DNA of 64,000 bases from Thermogutta sp039793925 (GTDB lineage Bacteria; Planctomycetota; Planctomycetia; Pirellulales; Thermoguttaceae), in NCBI RefSeq assembly GCF_039793925.1, contig NZ_JBAMME010000017.1:1-64000 (forward strand), written 5' to 3'. The position numbers and the translations under genes are program-made. The notes below the pieces were generated by a model. The model was given only the letters and a program-made list of their open reading frames with translations. It was not told the DNA's origin and searched no databases. Every line of letters begins with the position of its first letter. The stretch's first letter is position 1. This document shows positions 7,813 to 17,225 of the stretch, one piece after another.

Positions 7813-9285
7813 ATGCTCTTTTCTCCCACGGGCGTCAGAACGAGCCAGTTCTCACCCCGCGGAGCTCGGACGGGTCGCTCCCGTACAAACTACCAGTTTG
7901 TCCATCCCACAGGCTGGGCCGGCTGTTTCCTGATGGTTCTGACGGCCGTTTTTGTAGGCTTGAGCGATAGCCAAGTATTGGCCCAGGCGCCAGGAGCGGA
8001 CGTCTCCGGCCGGCGGTATCCCGGGTTCCCGATTGACGATGCGCGATTACTCCAAGCTGGTCTTCACAAAATCGCCTCCGCTCGACTCACGCTTTATACC
8101 GATCTTCCGCTCACCCCAGAAATCGAGGAGCTAGGACCGGTTTTTGACGCGGCTTATCCACAGTGGTGCGCGTTTTTCGGCATCACACCCGATAGCCGCT
8201 CCTGGAAGATGACCGGCTTTTTGATGAAGGATGCCCGACCTTTTCGCGAGTTGGGTGTGCTTCCTGCGTGGCTGCCGCCATTTGCCAACGGTTTTTCCGT
8301 GGGCAACGTGNNNNNNNNNNTGTTGTGGATTTACGAACAACCCAGTGCGTACTATCGCCGGCATCTGCTCATCCACGAGGGAACCCACGGATTCCTACGG
8401 GCGTATTTTGGCGATTGGATTCCCCCCTGGTACAACGAGGGGATTGCCGAGCTATTGGGAACGCATTTTTGGGACGGCCACACGCTCCGATTGGGTGTTG
8501 TTCCCAAATCCCGCAATGAGGTGCCAATGTGGGGACGAATCAAGATCGTTCGGGACGCGGTCGCCCAACAGCGGCCCCTGTCGTTGATCGATGTCCTTAA
8601 CTTCGGCCCCACGGCCCATCGCGATCTGGAGCCTTACGGCTGGTGCTGGGCGGCCACGGCCCTGTTTGCACACGATCCACGGTTCCAACCCGCTTTCCAG
8701 AAATTGCCCCAGTTCATCCGGCAGGGAAACCTTCAGAGCTTTAACGAGAATTTCTTCAGGCTTCTGGGAACCACATGGAAGGCTGCGGAGTATCAATGGC
8801 TGATCGTACTGGCAGACCTCGATTATGGCTATGATTTCGTGCGGACGATCGCCGATTTCGCTCCCGGCTCTCCAGTCCTTCCCACCGGCAATGCGGTGCG
8901 TATCGAGGCGGGAAAAGGATGGCAAAACTCCGGACTGCAACTGGAAGTCGGCAAGCGATACGAACTGACTGCTGCCGGGCGTTTCGTCGTGGCCCAGGAT
9001 GGTGGACCGTGGGAGTGCGAACCCCAGGGGGTGACCATCCGCTACGTGCGCGGTTATCCCCTGGGGCTACTTCTGGCGGCCGTTGTACCTCTTGGCGATT
9101 CTCCGCTACAGCCCTTGGCAGAGCTCAATACCCGGGGAAGTTTCTTTCAGCCGATCGTCGTGGGACGAGGCTGTGTGTTAACCGCCGAGCGAACCGGGAC
9201 ACTTTTCCTGCGAATCAACGACAGCTCCGCCGAGCTGAGCGATAATTCGGGCGATGTTTTCGTGAAGGTGGTCCCGCTCCAATGA
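7813..9285 (+). CDS. Secreted gluzincin-like metallopeptidase-family protein (interrupted by assembly gap)
   Basis: About 486 residues if the N run is removed. GGAGGG precedes the ATG. A signal peptide is visible: hydrophobic CFLMVLTAVFVGL then a likely cleavage near VLAQA. A central HEGTHGF (HExxH-type, written H-E-G-T-H) is followed by YNEGIAELLGTHFW, whose glutamate suits the third zinc ligand of gluzincin peptidases. Planctomycete DUF1570-like proteins have this arrangement. The C-terminal third looks like a beta-rich accessory domain. Ten Ns at 8311-8320 fall in frame; joining the flanks across a 2-base overlap reads FSVGNVLWIYEQ smoothly. Substrate unknown. Confidence 0.6.
   Translation: MLFSPTGVRTSQFSPRGARTGRSRTNYQFVHPTGWAGCFLMVLTAVFVGLSDSQVLAQAPGADVSGRRYPGFPIDDARLLQAGLHKIASARLTLYTDLPLTPEIEELGPVFDAAYPQWCAFFGITPDSRSWKMTGFLMKDARPFRELGVLPAWLPPFANGFSVGNVXXXXLWIYEQPSAYYRRHLLIHEGTHGFLRAYFGDWIPPWYNEGIAELLGTHFWDGHTLRLGVVPKSRNEVPMWGRIKIVRDAVAQQRPLSLIDVLNFGPTAHRDLEPYGWCWAATALFAHDPRFQPAFQKLPQFIRQGNLQSFNENFFRLLGTTWKAAEYQWLIVLADLDYGYDFVRTIADFAPGSPVLPTGNAVRIEAGKGWQNSGLQLEVGKRYELTAAGRFVVAQDGGPWECEPQGVTIRYVRGYPLGLLLAAVVPLGDSPLQPLAELNTRGSFFQPIVVGRGCVLTAERTGTLFLRINDSSAELSDNSGDVFVKVVPLQ
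8311..8320. other. Assembly gap (10 N) inside the metallopeptidase-like gene
   Basis: Ten Ns of placeholder length. The left flank ends in GTG and the right flank begins TGTTGTGG. The flanks share TG, and collapsing on it gives an uninterrupted in-frame coding sequence, so little or no sequence may be missing. Confidence 0.95.
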
Positions 9286-9467
9286 ACGCCGCTCCGCAAT
9301 GGGCGCGTTGGAGCGACGCCGCTGATGTCCCCTCCCCTTCTGCGCGTCAAATAACCCCCTCGCGGGAATCCACAACACCAGAATGGCCTCAAATTTGGTT
9401 TGATCGTTACATCCGCTCTTTGGACCCGCTCCTTTACGGCAACTTTTCCATTTTGTCCGCCGCTTAT

Positions 9468-9496
9468 TTGCCTTTTCGCAAAACGTAATCTATGGT
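9468..9496 (+). promoter_or_regulatory. Possible sigma-70-type promoter upstream of the lone pseudopilin
   Basis: TTGCCT, a 17-bp spacer and TATGGT lie about 155 bp upstream of the pseudopilin start. The rest of 9286-9651 shows no gene. Confidence 0.3.
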
Positions 9497-9651
9497 CAAT
9501 CAGAAAAGTAGCCCTGCTGAATGCACCCGCCCCCTGGGAGCTGTATGCAAGATCGGAACGATTTCAGGTTACCCTGTTGGACTAGAGGTAGCACGGCACA
9601 TCCCGCGGAACTCACGTGACAAAATCAAGACGACTTGGGAGGTTCAAATCC

Positions 9652-10116
9652 ATGTCCCCACGAGTACGAAAAGCCTTCACACTCATCGAAGTTCTCATTG
9701 TAGTGGTGATCATGGCCATTCTGGCGGCGGTGATCATTCCCCAGTTTGCATCCTCGACTGCCGATGCCAAGCGGAGCGCCCTGGAATTCAACATGCACAC
9801 GTTACGCTCGCAAATCGAGCTTTATCGCGTGCATCACGGGACGTATCCCCAGCTCGTTAACAACGATCTTCCCCAGCTTTATAATGCGACCAACGCCGCG
9901 GGCGAAATCGGGACGCCGGGCCCCAACTACCCGTACGGTCCCTACATCACCGGACAGTTGCCGGTCAATCCTTATAACAACAGCAATAGAGTCGTGCCGG
10001 TAGCGACCCCCGGTCAGAAACCCACGGCAGTGGTGGCGGGCGGTGCCGGATGGCAGTACGACGCGACAACAGGCGCGATTTGGCCTAACAATCCGGAATA
10101 TTACAGCTCGCCGTGA
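9652..10116 (+). CDS. Type II secretion/type IV pilin-like pseudopilin (GspG-like), stand-alone
   Basis: A 154-residue prepilin-like protein. A short basic leader (MSPRVRKA) precedes the class III signal FTLIEVLIVVVIMAILAAVI, with F at +1 and Glu at +5 of the mature protein as needed for prepilin peptidase processing and assembly. The C-terminal part, with LRSQIELYRVHHGTYP and YGPYITGQLPVNPYN, resembles the GspG major pseudopilin family. Start 9652 is fixed by GGGAGG nine bases upstream. A strong terminator follows. It stands 10 kb from the assembly genes at 19.9-36.7 kb, which lack their own GspG-like gene, so it may be their major subunit. Confidence 0.85.
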   Translation: MSPRVRKAFTLIEVLIVVVIMAILAAVIIPQFASSTADAKRSALEFNMHTLRSQIELYRVHHGTYPQLVNNDLPQLYNATNAAGEIGTPGPNYPYGPYITGQLPVNPYNNSNRVVPVATPGQKPTAVVAGGAGWQYDATTGAIWPNNPEYYSSP

Positions 10117-10158
10117 TTCTCCTTCGGATAGCAACCCCTTGATTGGCAGCGGATGGGT

Positions 10159-10187
10159 GGGTCGAGGTCAACCCTCGACCCTTTTTT
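10159..10187 (+). terminator. Rho-independent terminator after the pseudopilin gene
   Basis: GGGTCGAGG and CCTCGACCC form a perfect 9-bp stem with a 5-base loop, followed directly by TTTTTT. Confidence 0.9.
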
Positions 10188-10411
10188 CTTTTCCACGCCT
10201 CAGGTCGCTTGCTCATTGGCTGTGCTCCAGTCCCCAAAAACCTATCTTTGCCCATTTTCAGTGCGCAGAGACTCATTGCTCGTCTGGGCCATTGAACCTC
10301 GTATTCATTATGTCTAAAATGCCTGCGACAATTGGCATAAGTCGTCGGGACGCTGGCCCGATGGAGGAGTGTCGCCCCAGCGGATGCCTCTTGATGGAAG
10401 GAGCACGCACC

Positions 10412-11620
10412 ATGTTCACGGTCACTAAGGACATCATGTTGCCCTGCACGACCACAGGTTCGTTTCCCCGGCCGCGATGGTTCGACGTCAGCATGTGGGG
10501 TCGTCCGCTAGATACCTGCATGATGGACGTGCGGTTCCGGGAGAAGTTTCAGGACGCGCTGGCCGTCGTCGTCAGCGACCAGGAGCGTGCCGGTCTGGAT
10601 ATCATCACCCACGGAGATTTCCACTGTGACGAAGATTTCGCTGGACGCTCGTGGCACCATTATCCGCTGCAACGGTGGAAAGGTCTGGAGGGGGATTATC
10701 TCCAATCGGAGGAGACTCGTTCTCCGTGGTTGCGATACCCCCCAGGAACATTGCTGCACGAAATTTACACAGGCTGGCGCTGGCCGATCGTCGTGGACAA
10801 GGTGGAGCATCGTCCTCTCGACTATCCCAAAATCTGGCGAATCACCCAGGCAAAGACCCGCAAACCCGTTCGTTTTGGCACCTGCTGTTCTCAGGTGATG
10901 AGCCTGTTTCTGGACATCCACACGGATAAATACAAGGACAAACGAGAACTCATCTGGGATCTGGCGGTGGCGATGAACAAGGAGTTGCGAGCCCTCCGCG
11001 ATGCTGGTTGCAAATGTATTCAGGTCGAAGAGCCCTGCTTCCACTTCATGGCAAATTCGCTGGGCAAAGATCATCCCGACGTGCGCTTCATGCTGGAAGC
11101 CTACAACCGCGAAGTAGAGGGACTCGACGACGTGGAGATCTGGATTCACACCTGCTGGGGTAATCCTAATATGCAACGGGTCATGGAAGACACCAGTTAT
11201 GCGGCCTCCCTAGAAATGTACCTGTATGAGGCCAAGGGCGATGTGTGGACAGTCGAGATGAAGGACCGCAATTTCAAGGACATCGAGCTCTTTGGTTCAC
11301 TGAGCAAGGGTCTGCCCAAGAAAATCGCCGTGGGCGTGGTGAGCCATCGGACACTCCAGGCCGATCGTCCCGAGGACGTCGCCGCCGAGATTCGTCGCGC
11401 GCTGAAATACATTCCTCCGGAAAAGCTCGTGATCACGAGCGATTGCGGCTTTGGCCGACAGGGTTGCAATCGGGAGATCGCCTTCTACAAGGCGGCGGCG
11501 ATTGCCCAGGGCACCAACATTGTGCGGCGGGAGCTCGGGCTACCCATCACATATGTCCCGGCTGCCGATCCCGCTCTGCAAATCGATATCGTCCCCAAAA
11601 AGTCGGCCGCTACTTCCTGA
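10412..11620 (+). CDS. Short cobalamin-independent methionine synthase (MetE)-like protein
   Basis: A 402-residue protein related to the C-terminal catalytic domain of MetE/UROD-fold methyltransferases. GGAAGGAG eight bases before ATG 10412 sets the start; the upstream reading frame is non-coding. Zinc-ligand candidates are IHTCWGN (His and Cys) and the C-terminal SDCGFGRQGC (Cys), as in MetE; KCIQVEEPCFH supplies the conserved Glu region. Full MetE is about 750 residues with two barrels. This single-barrel form is the type found in archaeal MetE and many uncharacterised methyltransferases, so the methyl donor could be methylcobalamin-protein or another carrier. metG follows, though a terminator separates them. 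Confidence 0.75.
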   Translation: MFTVTKDIMLPCTTTGSFPRPRWFDVSMWGRPLDTCMMDVRFREKFQDALAVVVSDQERAGLDIITHGDFHCDEDFAGRSWHHYPLQRWKGLEGDYLQSEETRSPWLRYPPGTLLHEIYTGWRWPIVVDKVEHRPLDYPKIWRITQAKTRKPVRFGTCCSQVMSLFLDIHTDKYKDKRELIWDLAVAMNKELRALRDAGCKCIQVEEPCFHFMANSLGKDHPDVRFMLEAYNREVEGLDDVEIWIHTCWGNPNMQRVMEDTSYAASLEMYLYEAKGDVWTVEMKDRNFKDIELFGSLSKGLPKKIAVGVVSHRTLQADRPEDVAAEIRRALKYIPPEKLVITSDCGFGRQGCNREIAFYKAAAIAQGTNIVRRELGLPITYVPAADPALQIDIVPKKSAATS

Positions 11621-11664
11621 AACGGCCGTGCCTCCCTCTGAATCAGCTTCGCTCTTTCAGGCAG

Positions 11665-11692
11665 ACCACCGCGAAACAGCGGTGGTTATTTG
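11665..11692 (+). terminator. Probable terminator after the MetE-like gene
   Basis: ACCACCGC and GCGGTGGT form a perfect 8-bp stem around GAAACA, followed by TATTTGTTT. Confidence 0.7.
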
Positions 11693-11854
11693 TTTCCTCG
11701 GTTTCGTATTTGCAGGCTTGGCTGGCTAACACCGGCTGTTGGAACGAAAACCCACTCCCGTTGCGACAACGCGCGGGATACAATGCGGGTTCTGGGTTAT
11801 ATGAAGCCTGCAAGAGCAAGCTGTGTCACTGAGATGGAAATAAGCGAGAACGCA

Positions 11855-13918
11855 ATGGCACGACGGATCCTGGTAACAAGCGCATTACCCTATGCAAATG
11901 GGCCGATTCACATTGGTCATCTGGTGGAGTACATCCAGACGGACATTTGGGTTCGTTTTCAAAAGTTGCGGCGTAACCGGTGTATTTACATCTGTGCCGA
12001 CGACACACACGGCACCGCCATCATGATCTCCGCGCGCCGTGAGGGAATCCCCGAGGAAGAATTCATCCAGCGGATGTACACTGCCCATGTCCGGGATTTC
12101 GCAGGCTTCGATATTGAATTTGATAACTACGGCAGCACGCACAGCCCGGAAAACCGGGAAATGTGTCATATTTTTTGGAAGGCGCTGCGTGCCGCCGGGC
12201 TGGTGGTTGAGAAAGAAGTGACCCAACTCTTCGACCCTGTTGCGGGAGTTTTTCTGGCCGACCGCTTCGTGAAAGGAACCTGCCCTAATCCGGCGTGTCG
12301 CGCCCCCGATCAGTATGGCGATAGCTGCGACAAGTGTGGACACACCCACAGCCCTACGGAACTCATTGATCCGGTCAGCACGATTTCCGGAGCCAAACCG
12401 GAGCTGAGAACCGCCAAGCACCTGTTTGTGCAGATTGAGAAACTCCATGATTTTCTAGAAGAATGGACACAAACAGGGGATCACCTTCAGCCGGAAATCG
12501 CCAACTATCTGAAGGCGCATTTCCTCAGCGAACCGCTGCGCGACTGGGATATTTCCCGACCCGCTCCCTACTTCGGATTTGAGATTCCCGACAGTCCAGG
12601 CAACTACTGGTACGTGTGGTTCGATGCTCCCATCGGCTACGTCGGTTCCACGAAACAGTGGTGCCATCGAGTGGGCGAGGACCTCGAGACCTGGTGGCGC
12701 AACCCGGAGACAGAAATCCATCACTTTATCGGAAAAGACATCACCTATTTTCACTGCCTTTTCTGGCCGGCCATGCTGAAGGTAGCCGGTTTCACTCTCC
12801 CCCGGAAGATTCACATCCACGGTTTTCTCACCGTCAATGGCGAAAAGATGTCCAAATCCAAGGGAACCTTCATCAAGGCGGAAACCTACCTCCGGCACCT
12901 CGACCCGTCTTATCTCCGGTACTACTACGCGGCCAAGCTGACTTCGCGGGTGGAAGATCTGGATCTCAACTTTGAAGAATTCGTCAATCGGGTGAACAAA
13001 GACCTGGTGGGCAATCTCGTCAATCTGGCCAGCCGATGTGCCCGGCTGATCGAGGGTTCACCGCTCTCCGCCACATATCCGGAGGATGGGGGGCTCTTCG
13101 CACAGGCAGCGGCGGATGGCGAAGCCATCGCAGAAGCCTACGAAACATGTGACTTTGCCCGCGCTATACGGATCATCCTCGCGGCCGGTGATCGCGCCAA
13201 TCAGTTCGTGGATCGCATGGCACCGTGGAATCTCAGAAAAGACCCCGCCCGGCAGAAAGAACTCCAGGATGTGTGCACCGTCGGTCTGAACCTCTTCCGG
13301 CAACTGGTCATCTATCTTGCGCCGGTATTGCCGCGGCTGGCACGTCAGGCCGGCGAGTTGTTTGGTGATCCCATCGTTTCCTGGGACCAGGCCCAAAAAC
13401 CCCTGCTGGGCCGGGTCGTGGCACCCTTCAAGCATATGATGCAGCGGGTGCCGGAAGAAAAGTTGAGTGCAGTGATCGAAGAAAGCCGCGAGGAAGAGGA
13501 GAGCGCGAAGGCATCGGCAGCAACCACAGCATCCCGCCCCACCGGCCTAGATTCCGACGAACCCCTACGGCAGGAGCCGCTACTTGAGAATACGATCACG
13601 ATCGATGATTTCACCAAAATCGATCTTCGAGTGGCGCGCGTCCTCGCTGCTGAAGAAGTGCCCGGCGCAGACAAACTCCTCAAGCTCACGCTCGGTTTGG
13701 GCGGCGACGTCAAACGCACCGTCTTCGCGGGTATCAAAAAGGCCTACAAGCCGGAAAGCCTTGTCGGGCGGTTGGTGATCCTGGTGGCCAACCTCGCGTC
13801 GCGGAAAATGCGGTTCGGCGTTAGCGAAGGCATGATCCTGGCAGCCGGGACGGGCGATGATCAGGTGTTCCTGCTTGCGCCTGATGAAGGCGCCAAGCCT
13901 GGCCATCGCGTTCACTGA
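11855..13918 (+). CDS. metG: Methionine-tRNA ligase
   Basis: Class I aminoacyl-tRNA synthetase of 687 residues that charges initiator and elongator tRNA-Met. The HIGH motif is intact (residues 19-22 of MARRILVTSALPYANGPIHIGH) and so is the catalytic loop KMSKS. A zinc knuckle is visible (CPNPAC...CDKCG). The last 110 residues are an EMAP/Trbp111-type tRNA-binding domain (DFTKIDLRVARVLAAEEVPGADKLL), linked by a Ser/Ala/Glu-rich stretch. ATG 11855 is chosen by homology; ATG 11834, seven codons upstream, is also possible and neither has a strong Shine-Dalgarno. Confidence 0.95.
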   Translation: MARRILVTSALPYANGPIHIGHLVEYIQTDIWVRFQKLRRNRCIYICADDTHGTAIMISARREGIPEEEFIQRMYTAHVRDFAGFDIEFDNYGSTHSPENREMCHIFWKALRAAGLVVEKEVTQLFDPVAGVFLADRFVKGTCPNPACRAPDQYGDSCDKCGHTHSPTELIDPVSTISGAKPELRTAKHLFVQIEKLHDFLEEWTQTGDHLQPEIANYLKAHFLSEPLRDWDISRPAPYFGFEIPDSPGNYWYVWFDAPIGYVGSTKQWCHRVGEDLETWWRNPETEIHHFIGKDITYFHCLFWPAMLKVAGFTLPRKIHIHGFLTVNGEKMSKSKGTFIKAETYLRHLDPSYLRYYYAAKLTSRVEDLDLNFEEFVNRVNKDLVGNLVNLASRCARLIEGSPLSATYPEDGGLFAQAAADGEAIAEAYETCDFARAIRIILAAGDRANQFVDRMAPWNLRKDPARQKELQDVCTVGLNLFRQLVIYLAPVLPRLARQAGELFGDPIVSWDQAQKPLLGRVVAPFKHMMQRVPEEKLSAVIEESREEEESAKASAATTASRPTGLDSDEPLRQEPLLENTITIDDFTKIDLRVARVLAAEEVPGADKLLKLTLGLGGDVKRTVFAGIKKAYKPESLVGRLVILVANLASRKMRFGVSEGMILAAGTGDDQVFLLAPDEGAKPGHRVH

Positions 13919-13976
13919 ACTCGCACGCAGCCTGGAAGGGCCGTCGGCCTCGTAAGCTGGCTTCGCTGCACGCTGC

Positions 13977-14318
13977 TCACTGCGCATGCCGCCTTTGGAT
14001 AGCGGCCACCTGAGCCTGTCGGGCATGCCACATGGCCTCTTCCGCTTCTGCGATCAAGCCCGCCTTCTGACAAATCAAACTCAACGCTACAAAACTGAAG
14101 GGGTCCTCAGGCTCCAGCTCGCAGACCTTTCGGGCATGCTCCACGGCCTTCTCGTGTTCTTCGCGCTTGCTGTAAAAAACACTCAGGGCCGCATGGGCCA
14201 GCGCGTAATTGGGGTCCGTTTCCAGCAGCTCATGGAGCTTCTGAATTGCTCCGTCGAGATCACCTTTCTGCTGGAGCTCAATCGCCTGATCGTACATTTC
14301 GTCCACACTGACCATCAT
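13977..14318 (-). CDS. Small TPR protein
   Basis: A 113-residue soluble protein of about two and a half tetratricopeptide repeats: MYDQAIELQQKGDLDGAI, NYALAHAALSVFYSKREE and PFSFVALSLICQKAGLIAEA. GGAGG precedes two adjacent ATG codons; the second (14315) has the better spacing. It faces metG tail to tail. Partner unknown. Confidence 0.7.
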   Translation of the reverse strand: MMVSVDEMYDQAIELQQKGDLDGAIQKLHELLETDPNYALAHAALSVFYSKREEHEKAVEHARKVCELEPEDPFSFVALSLICQKAGLIAEAEEAMWHARQAQVAAIQRRHAQ

Positions 14319-14428
14319 TGTCCTCCACAGTTGTATGTGCGTTGTCCAATCAACCGGAACAATCTTTCAAGCCCCGTGATGATCACCTCCCTCCCAGCGT
14401 CCTCAGCGTCTGCTCACATTGTATACCG

Positions 14429-14836
14429 CTAAGTCGTTCTCGAGTCCCTTTCCTTGTGAACGTCTTGAATCGTGCATATTCCTCTCGAGAGAACGCTGCC
14501 GTTTTGATCAATCACCGGGAAACTCGCGCGAACGTTTAAGTGTATGAGATTACCATCTTTTCGGCCAGGGCCGCAGACCACAAACGAGCCTTTTGCTTTG
14601 TGTCGATACTGCGTCCATGACCGCACTCGGGAAAAGACTGACCCAGCTTTTTGCCGAAGGGTTGGCCGGAAAGTGGAAGCTTTGCAAAGGCAATCCATTG
14701 CCGTGTCCGATGAAACGAGACAAATCACCCAGTGCCGAAAAGCGAACCCGACAGGCAGGTCCTTCCAGGTATTCGTCTCTCCCCGATGCTGCCGCGCCAG
14801 TAAAGAGTCACCATCGGGGACTCGGCGGTTCAACAC
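14429..14836 (-). CDS. Hypothetical protein overlapping the RsbW-like gene; C-terminal half PAS-like
   Basis: A 135-residue frame whose GTG start overlaps the TGA of the upstream RsbW-like gene (GTGTTGA), as in translationally coupled genes. The last 60 residues (CGPGRKDGNLIHLNVRASF, then VIDQNGS and ICTIQDVHKERDS) read like the end of a PAS domain with its usual 'I..DIT.RK' exit. The first half is Cys/Arg-rich and unconvincing, so the gene may be frameshifted or decayed. If real it would be a sensor module beside the anti-sigma kinase. Confidence 0.35.
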   Translation of the reverse strand: MLNRRVPDGDSLLARQHRGETNTWKDLPVGFAFRHWVICLVSSDTAMDCLCKASTFRPTLRQKAGSVFSRVRSWTQYRHKAKGSFVVCGPGRKDGNLIHLNVRASFPVIDQNGSVLSRGICTIQDVHKERDSRTT

Positions 14837-15318
14837 CCCGGACGTGAGTGGTTTTTCGTGGGACAGCTTTCTCCTGCCGCTCCGCCGGCAATTCCATGAT
14901 GGCGACTACGCTCCATCCAGATCACCCGACCTCTGTCCTTGAAACGCACCCGGTCCATGAACCCTCGGATGAGACAAAGCCCGCGGCCACTCGTGGAATT
15001 GAGATTCTCCGGCAACGTGGGGTCGGGCACGGCTTCCGGATCAAAGCCCTCACCTTCGTCCGCCACTTGAAGGTCAATTTTGTGGGGATACAAACGGTAA
15101 CTGACCGTTACCTTTTTGCGAGGATCCCCTCGATTACCGTGTTTAATCGCATTGCTGAGGGATTCCTCCAGGGCAATATGAACGGCGAAGATGTCATCCT
15201 GGTGCCAACCAGCCCGACGCAGTTCGTCAAGAATCCGCCCGATCACGCGTTGCGCATCCTCGCATGTGCTCGCGATCACAATCTGTTCGCTCCGATCAGG
15301 GGTATCGGCGGAGGCCAT
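14830..15318 (-). CDS. RsbW/SpoIIAB-like serine kinase (GHKL ATPase), anti-sigma regulatory factor
   Basis: A 162-residue GHKL-type ATPase domain of the anti-sigma kinase family. The N-box is ALEESLSNAIKHGN (Glu 51, Asn 62 region), G1 is DEGEGFDP (87-94) and the G2 lid is SGRGLCLIRGFMD (110-122). In characterised systems these proteins bind a sigma factor or phosphorylate an STAS antagonist; neither partner is encoded nearby. The tail after residue 140 is basic and unlike the family. A candidate promoter lies 75-100 bp upstream. Confidence 0.8.
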   Translation of the reverse strand: MASADTPDRSEQIVIASTCEDAQRVIGRILDELRRAGWHQDDIFAVHIALEESLSNAIKHGNRGDPRKKVTVSYRLYPHKIDLQVADEGEGFDPEAVPDPTLPENLNSTSGRGLCLIRGFMDRVRFKDRGRVIWMERSRHHGIAGGAAGESCPTKNHSRPGC

Positions 15319-15391
15319 CGTTCGGGCCGTGTCTCTCTCGCTGCAAAGTCACATTGATCCCTGTGTCTCAAAAATAGCCAAAAACATCGCT

Positions 15392-15420
15392 AATATAGTG
15401 TACGCACCATTTTGCTGCCA
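15392..15420 (-). promoter_or_regulatory. Possible promoter for the RsbW-like gene
   Basis: Read on the minus strand: TGGCAG, 17 bp, TATATT. The -10 is close to consensus and the -35 is weak. The rest of 15319-15623 contains no gene. Confidence 0.35.
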
Positions 15421-15623
15421 GAGCGTGGAAAAACGATCGCCTGCTCTCATCCACCTGCTTTCCCACGATCCTGGCCTTGTTCGAGTCATCGACACTTTTG
15501 TCAGCTCCCATGTCCCAAACCACCGGGAAGCGTTAAAACGACACGCTTCCAATGGAGAATGTATCAGAATGCGTTCTCCGGATCGCTTTTTTGAGCGCTC
15601 TCACATTCTCGGCAATCCTGCCA

Positions 15624-17225
15624 TCACTCTCTCCGCGAAAGCCAGTTCCACGCCGCCGCCCACATGAACGAGTACAAAATCACTGTCTGGAGGAGCAACA
15701 CGACTAGATGCGCAAGCCGCATCTTTCCAATATTGGCAAGCGGGACCACACGCTCGCCACTTGCTGACTCTCCCTCAGACGAAGCCGATTCAGTGGCTTG
15801 TTCTTCCTGCAACCGTTCCCGAGGGCGTCTTCGGATCCAATAGAGGCCGCCCGCCACCAACCCCAGTCCCGCTACTGCAAACAGGGCGGCCCCCGCCAGC
15901 TCTGAATAACCGAAGAAGTTCGACCACCACACGCTGATTCCCACCAGGAAGGCGGAAAGTCCCACACCAATTTGGAACACTCGGCCACGGTTCACTCCTC
16001 GAATGACATTTGCGATCGCCAGCACACTGATGCCGATCACAGCCAACAAAAGATACCCTGACTTCCACTTGGACAGCGATTCTTCGGTTGGCGTACAAAG
16101 ATACAGGCAAAGATAAATAAGAAGGCTTAGTATCAAGCACACCACCGGCGGAACGGCACGTTGCAGAAACTCCCGAGGTATCGTCACTGTGTCTTGGCGG
16201 CGCTTTATCTGTTTCCAAGCAGCGGCGATCACCGCCAGCGTCACAACGACGAGCATTAAAACTCGCAAGTAAACAAAAAAGAAACCAAATGGCGCGGTAG
16301 GTGAATCGGATGTATTGGGGTACATCCCTGGAGAATTCAGGAATCCCCAGCCAATCAGCGAGAACAGGCCGCCTCCAACCATGCAACCCCCGGTCACAAC
16401 GGCGGGTGCAGGAAAAACCTCCCCGCACAGCCACAACACAGCCCCCACGGCAGCGGAGACCGCGAATGTGTGAATCTCCCTCCCACCTGTCAATTCGTAC
16501 GGTATTGCCAGTAAAAACCACAGGGTGAAAGCCCCAATGCAACAAAGCAGGGCAAGCTGGTTTTTTCGTCTGTCAGCCAGCCAAGCAAGAGACGTGAAGA
16601 TAGCCAGCGAGAGAATCGCCACAAAACCGTGGGTGGCAAGCCTCCAAGAGGCTCCGTCGGGAAGCCAACTAACGAGGCTATTGGACTCGATCAAAGCCGT
16701 GAGCAGGACACCCACGAGCAGCAAAGCTTGCAACAACAGGGTGTCTCTCAAGAGGAATGCTATACCCCAAATGCCCACTGCCCACCCACACGCACTCCAG
16801 ACGGTCTCCACAGGCACACCGAGGATGTCGGGAATGAAGAAAACGGCGCCGCCAAAATAGACGCTTGTTCCGAGCAGCAATCCCTCGCGGAGAGCCTGCT
16901 GCAAGAAGTCGGCTCCACGCGGCAAGAGGGCCACGCCGTGCCACGCGAAAAACACTACCCACACGAGCGCCAGACGAACGTCTTCCGATACAACATTCCG
17001 GAGGGCATGAATGACCAGCAGACTGGCCAACGCGATGAGCACCCCGCCTATTCCACAGAAGACACTTGTTATCGGCAATCCAAAAGCGGTCCCTGGCCTT
17101 CGCACTTCATAGTAGGCCAGGATCCGCGCCCCTTGCTCTTCTGAGACGAGCTGGTTTTCTTGCCAGAACTTTATTTCCTGAACCAGCCAGCGGTAAAACC
17201 GACCAGGAATCTGCCGCGGAGCCAT
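15624..17225 (-). CDS. DUF2157 polytopic membrane protein
   Basis: A 533-residue integral membrane protein. The N-terminal cytoplasmic segment FYRWLVQEIKFWQENQLVSEEQGARILAYY is the DUF2157 signature, and at least twelve hydrophobic segments follow (for example VFCGIGGVLIALASLLVI and RVLMLVVVTLAVIAAAW). A Glu/Ser-rich loop near residue 490 precedes the final helix. Function is unknown in all members. ATG 17225 is preferred; an upstream TTG at 17261 would add 12 residues. Confidence 0.75.
   Translation of the reverse strand: MAPRQIPGRFYRWLVQEIKFWQENQLVSEEQGARILAYYEVRRPGTAFGLPITSVFCGIGGVLIALASLLVIHALRNVVSEDVRLALVWVVFFAWHGVALLPRGADFLQQALREGLLLGTSVYFGGAVFFIPDILGVPVETVWSACGWAVGIWGIAFLLRDTLLLQALLLVGVLLTALIESNSLVSWLPDGASWRLATHGFVAILSLAIFTSLAWLADRRKNQLALLCCIGAFTLWFLLAIPYELTGGREIHTFAVSAAVGAVLWLCGEVFPAPAVVTGGCMVGGGLFSLIGWGFLNSPGMYPNTSDSPTAPFGFFFVYLRVLMLVVVTLAVIAAAWKQIKRRQDTVTIPREFLQRAVPPVVCLILSLLIYLCLYLCTPTEESLSKWKSGYLLLAVIGISVLAIANVIRGVNRGRVFQIGVGLSAFLVGISVWWSNFFGYSELAGAALFAVAGLGLVAGGLYWIRRRPRERLQEEQATESASSEGESASGERVVPLANIGKMRLAHLVVLLLQTVILYSFMWAAAWNWLSRRE

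Noticed and set aside
10043..10411. Extended N-terminus for the MetE-like gene
   Set aside because: The upstream in-frame stretch crosses the pseudopilin 3' end and a strong terminator; the Shine-Dalgarno at 10396 fixes the start at 10412.
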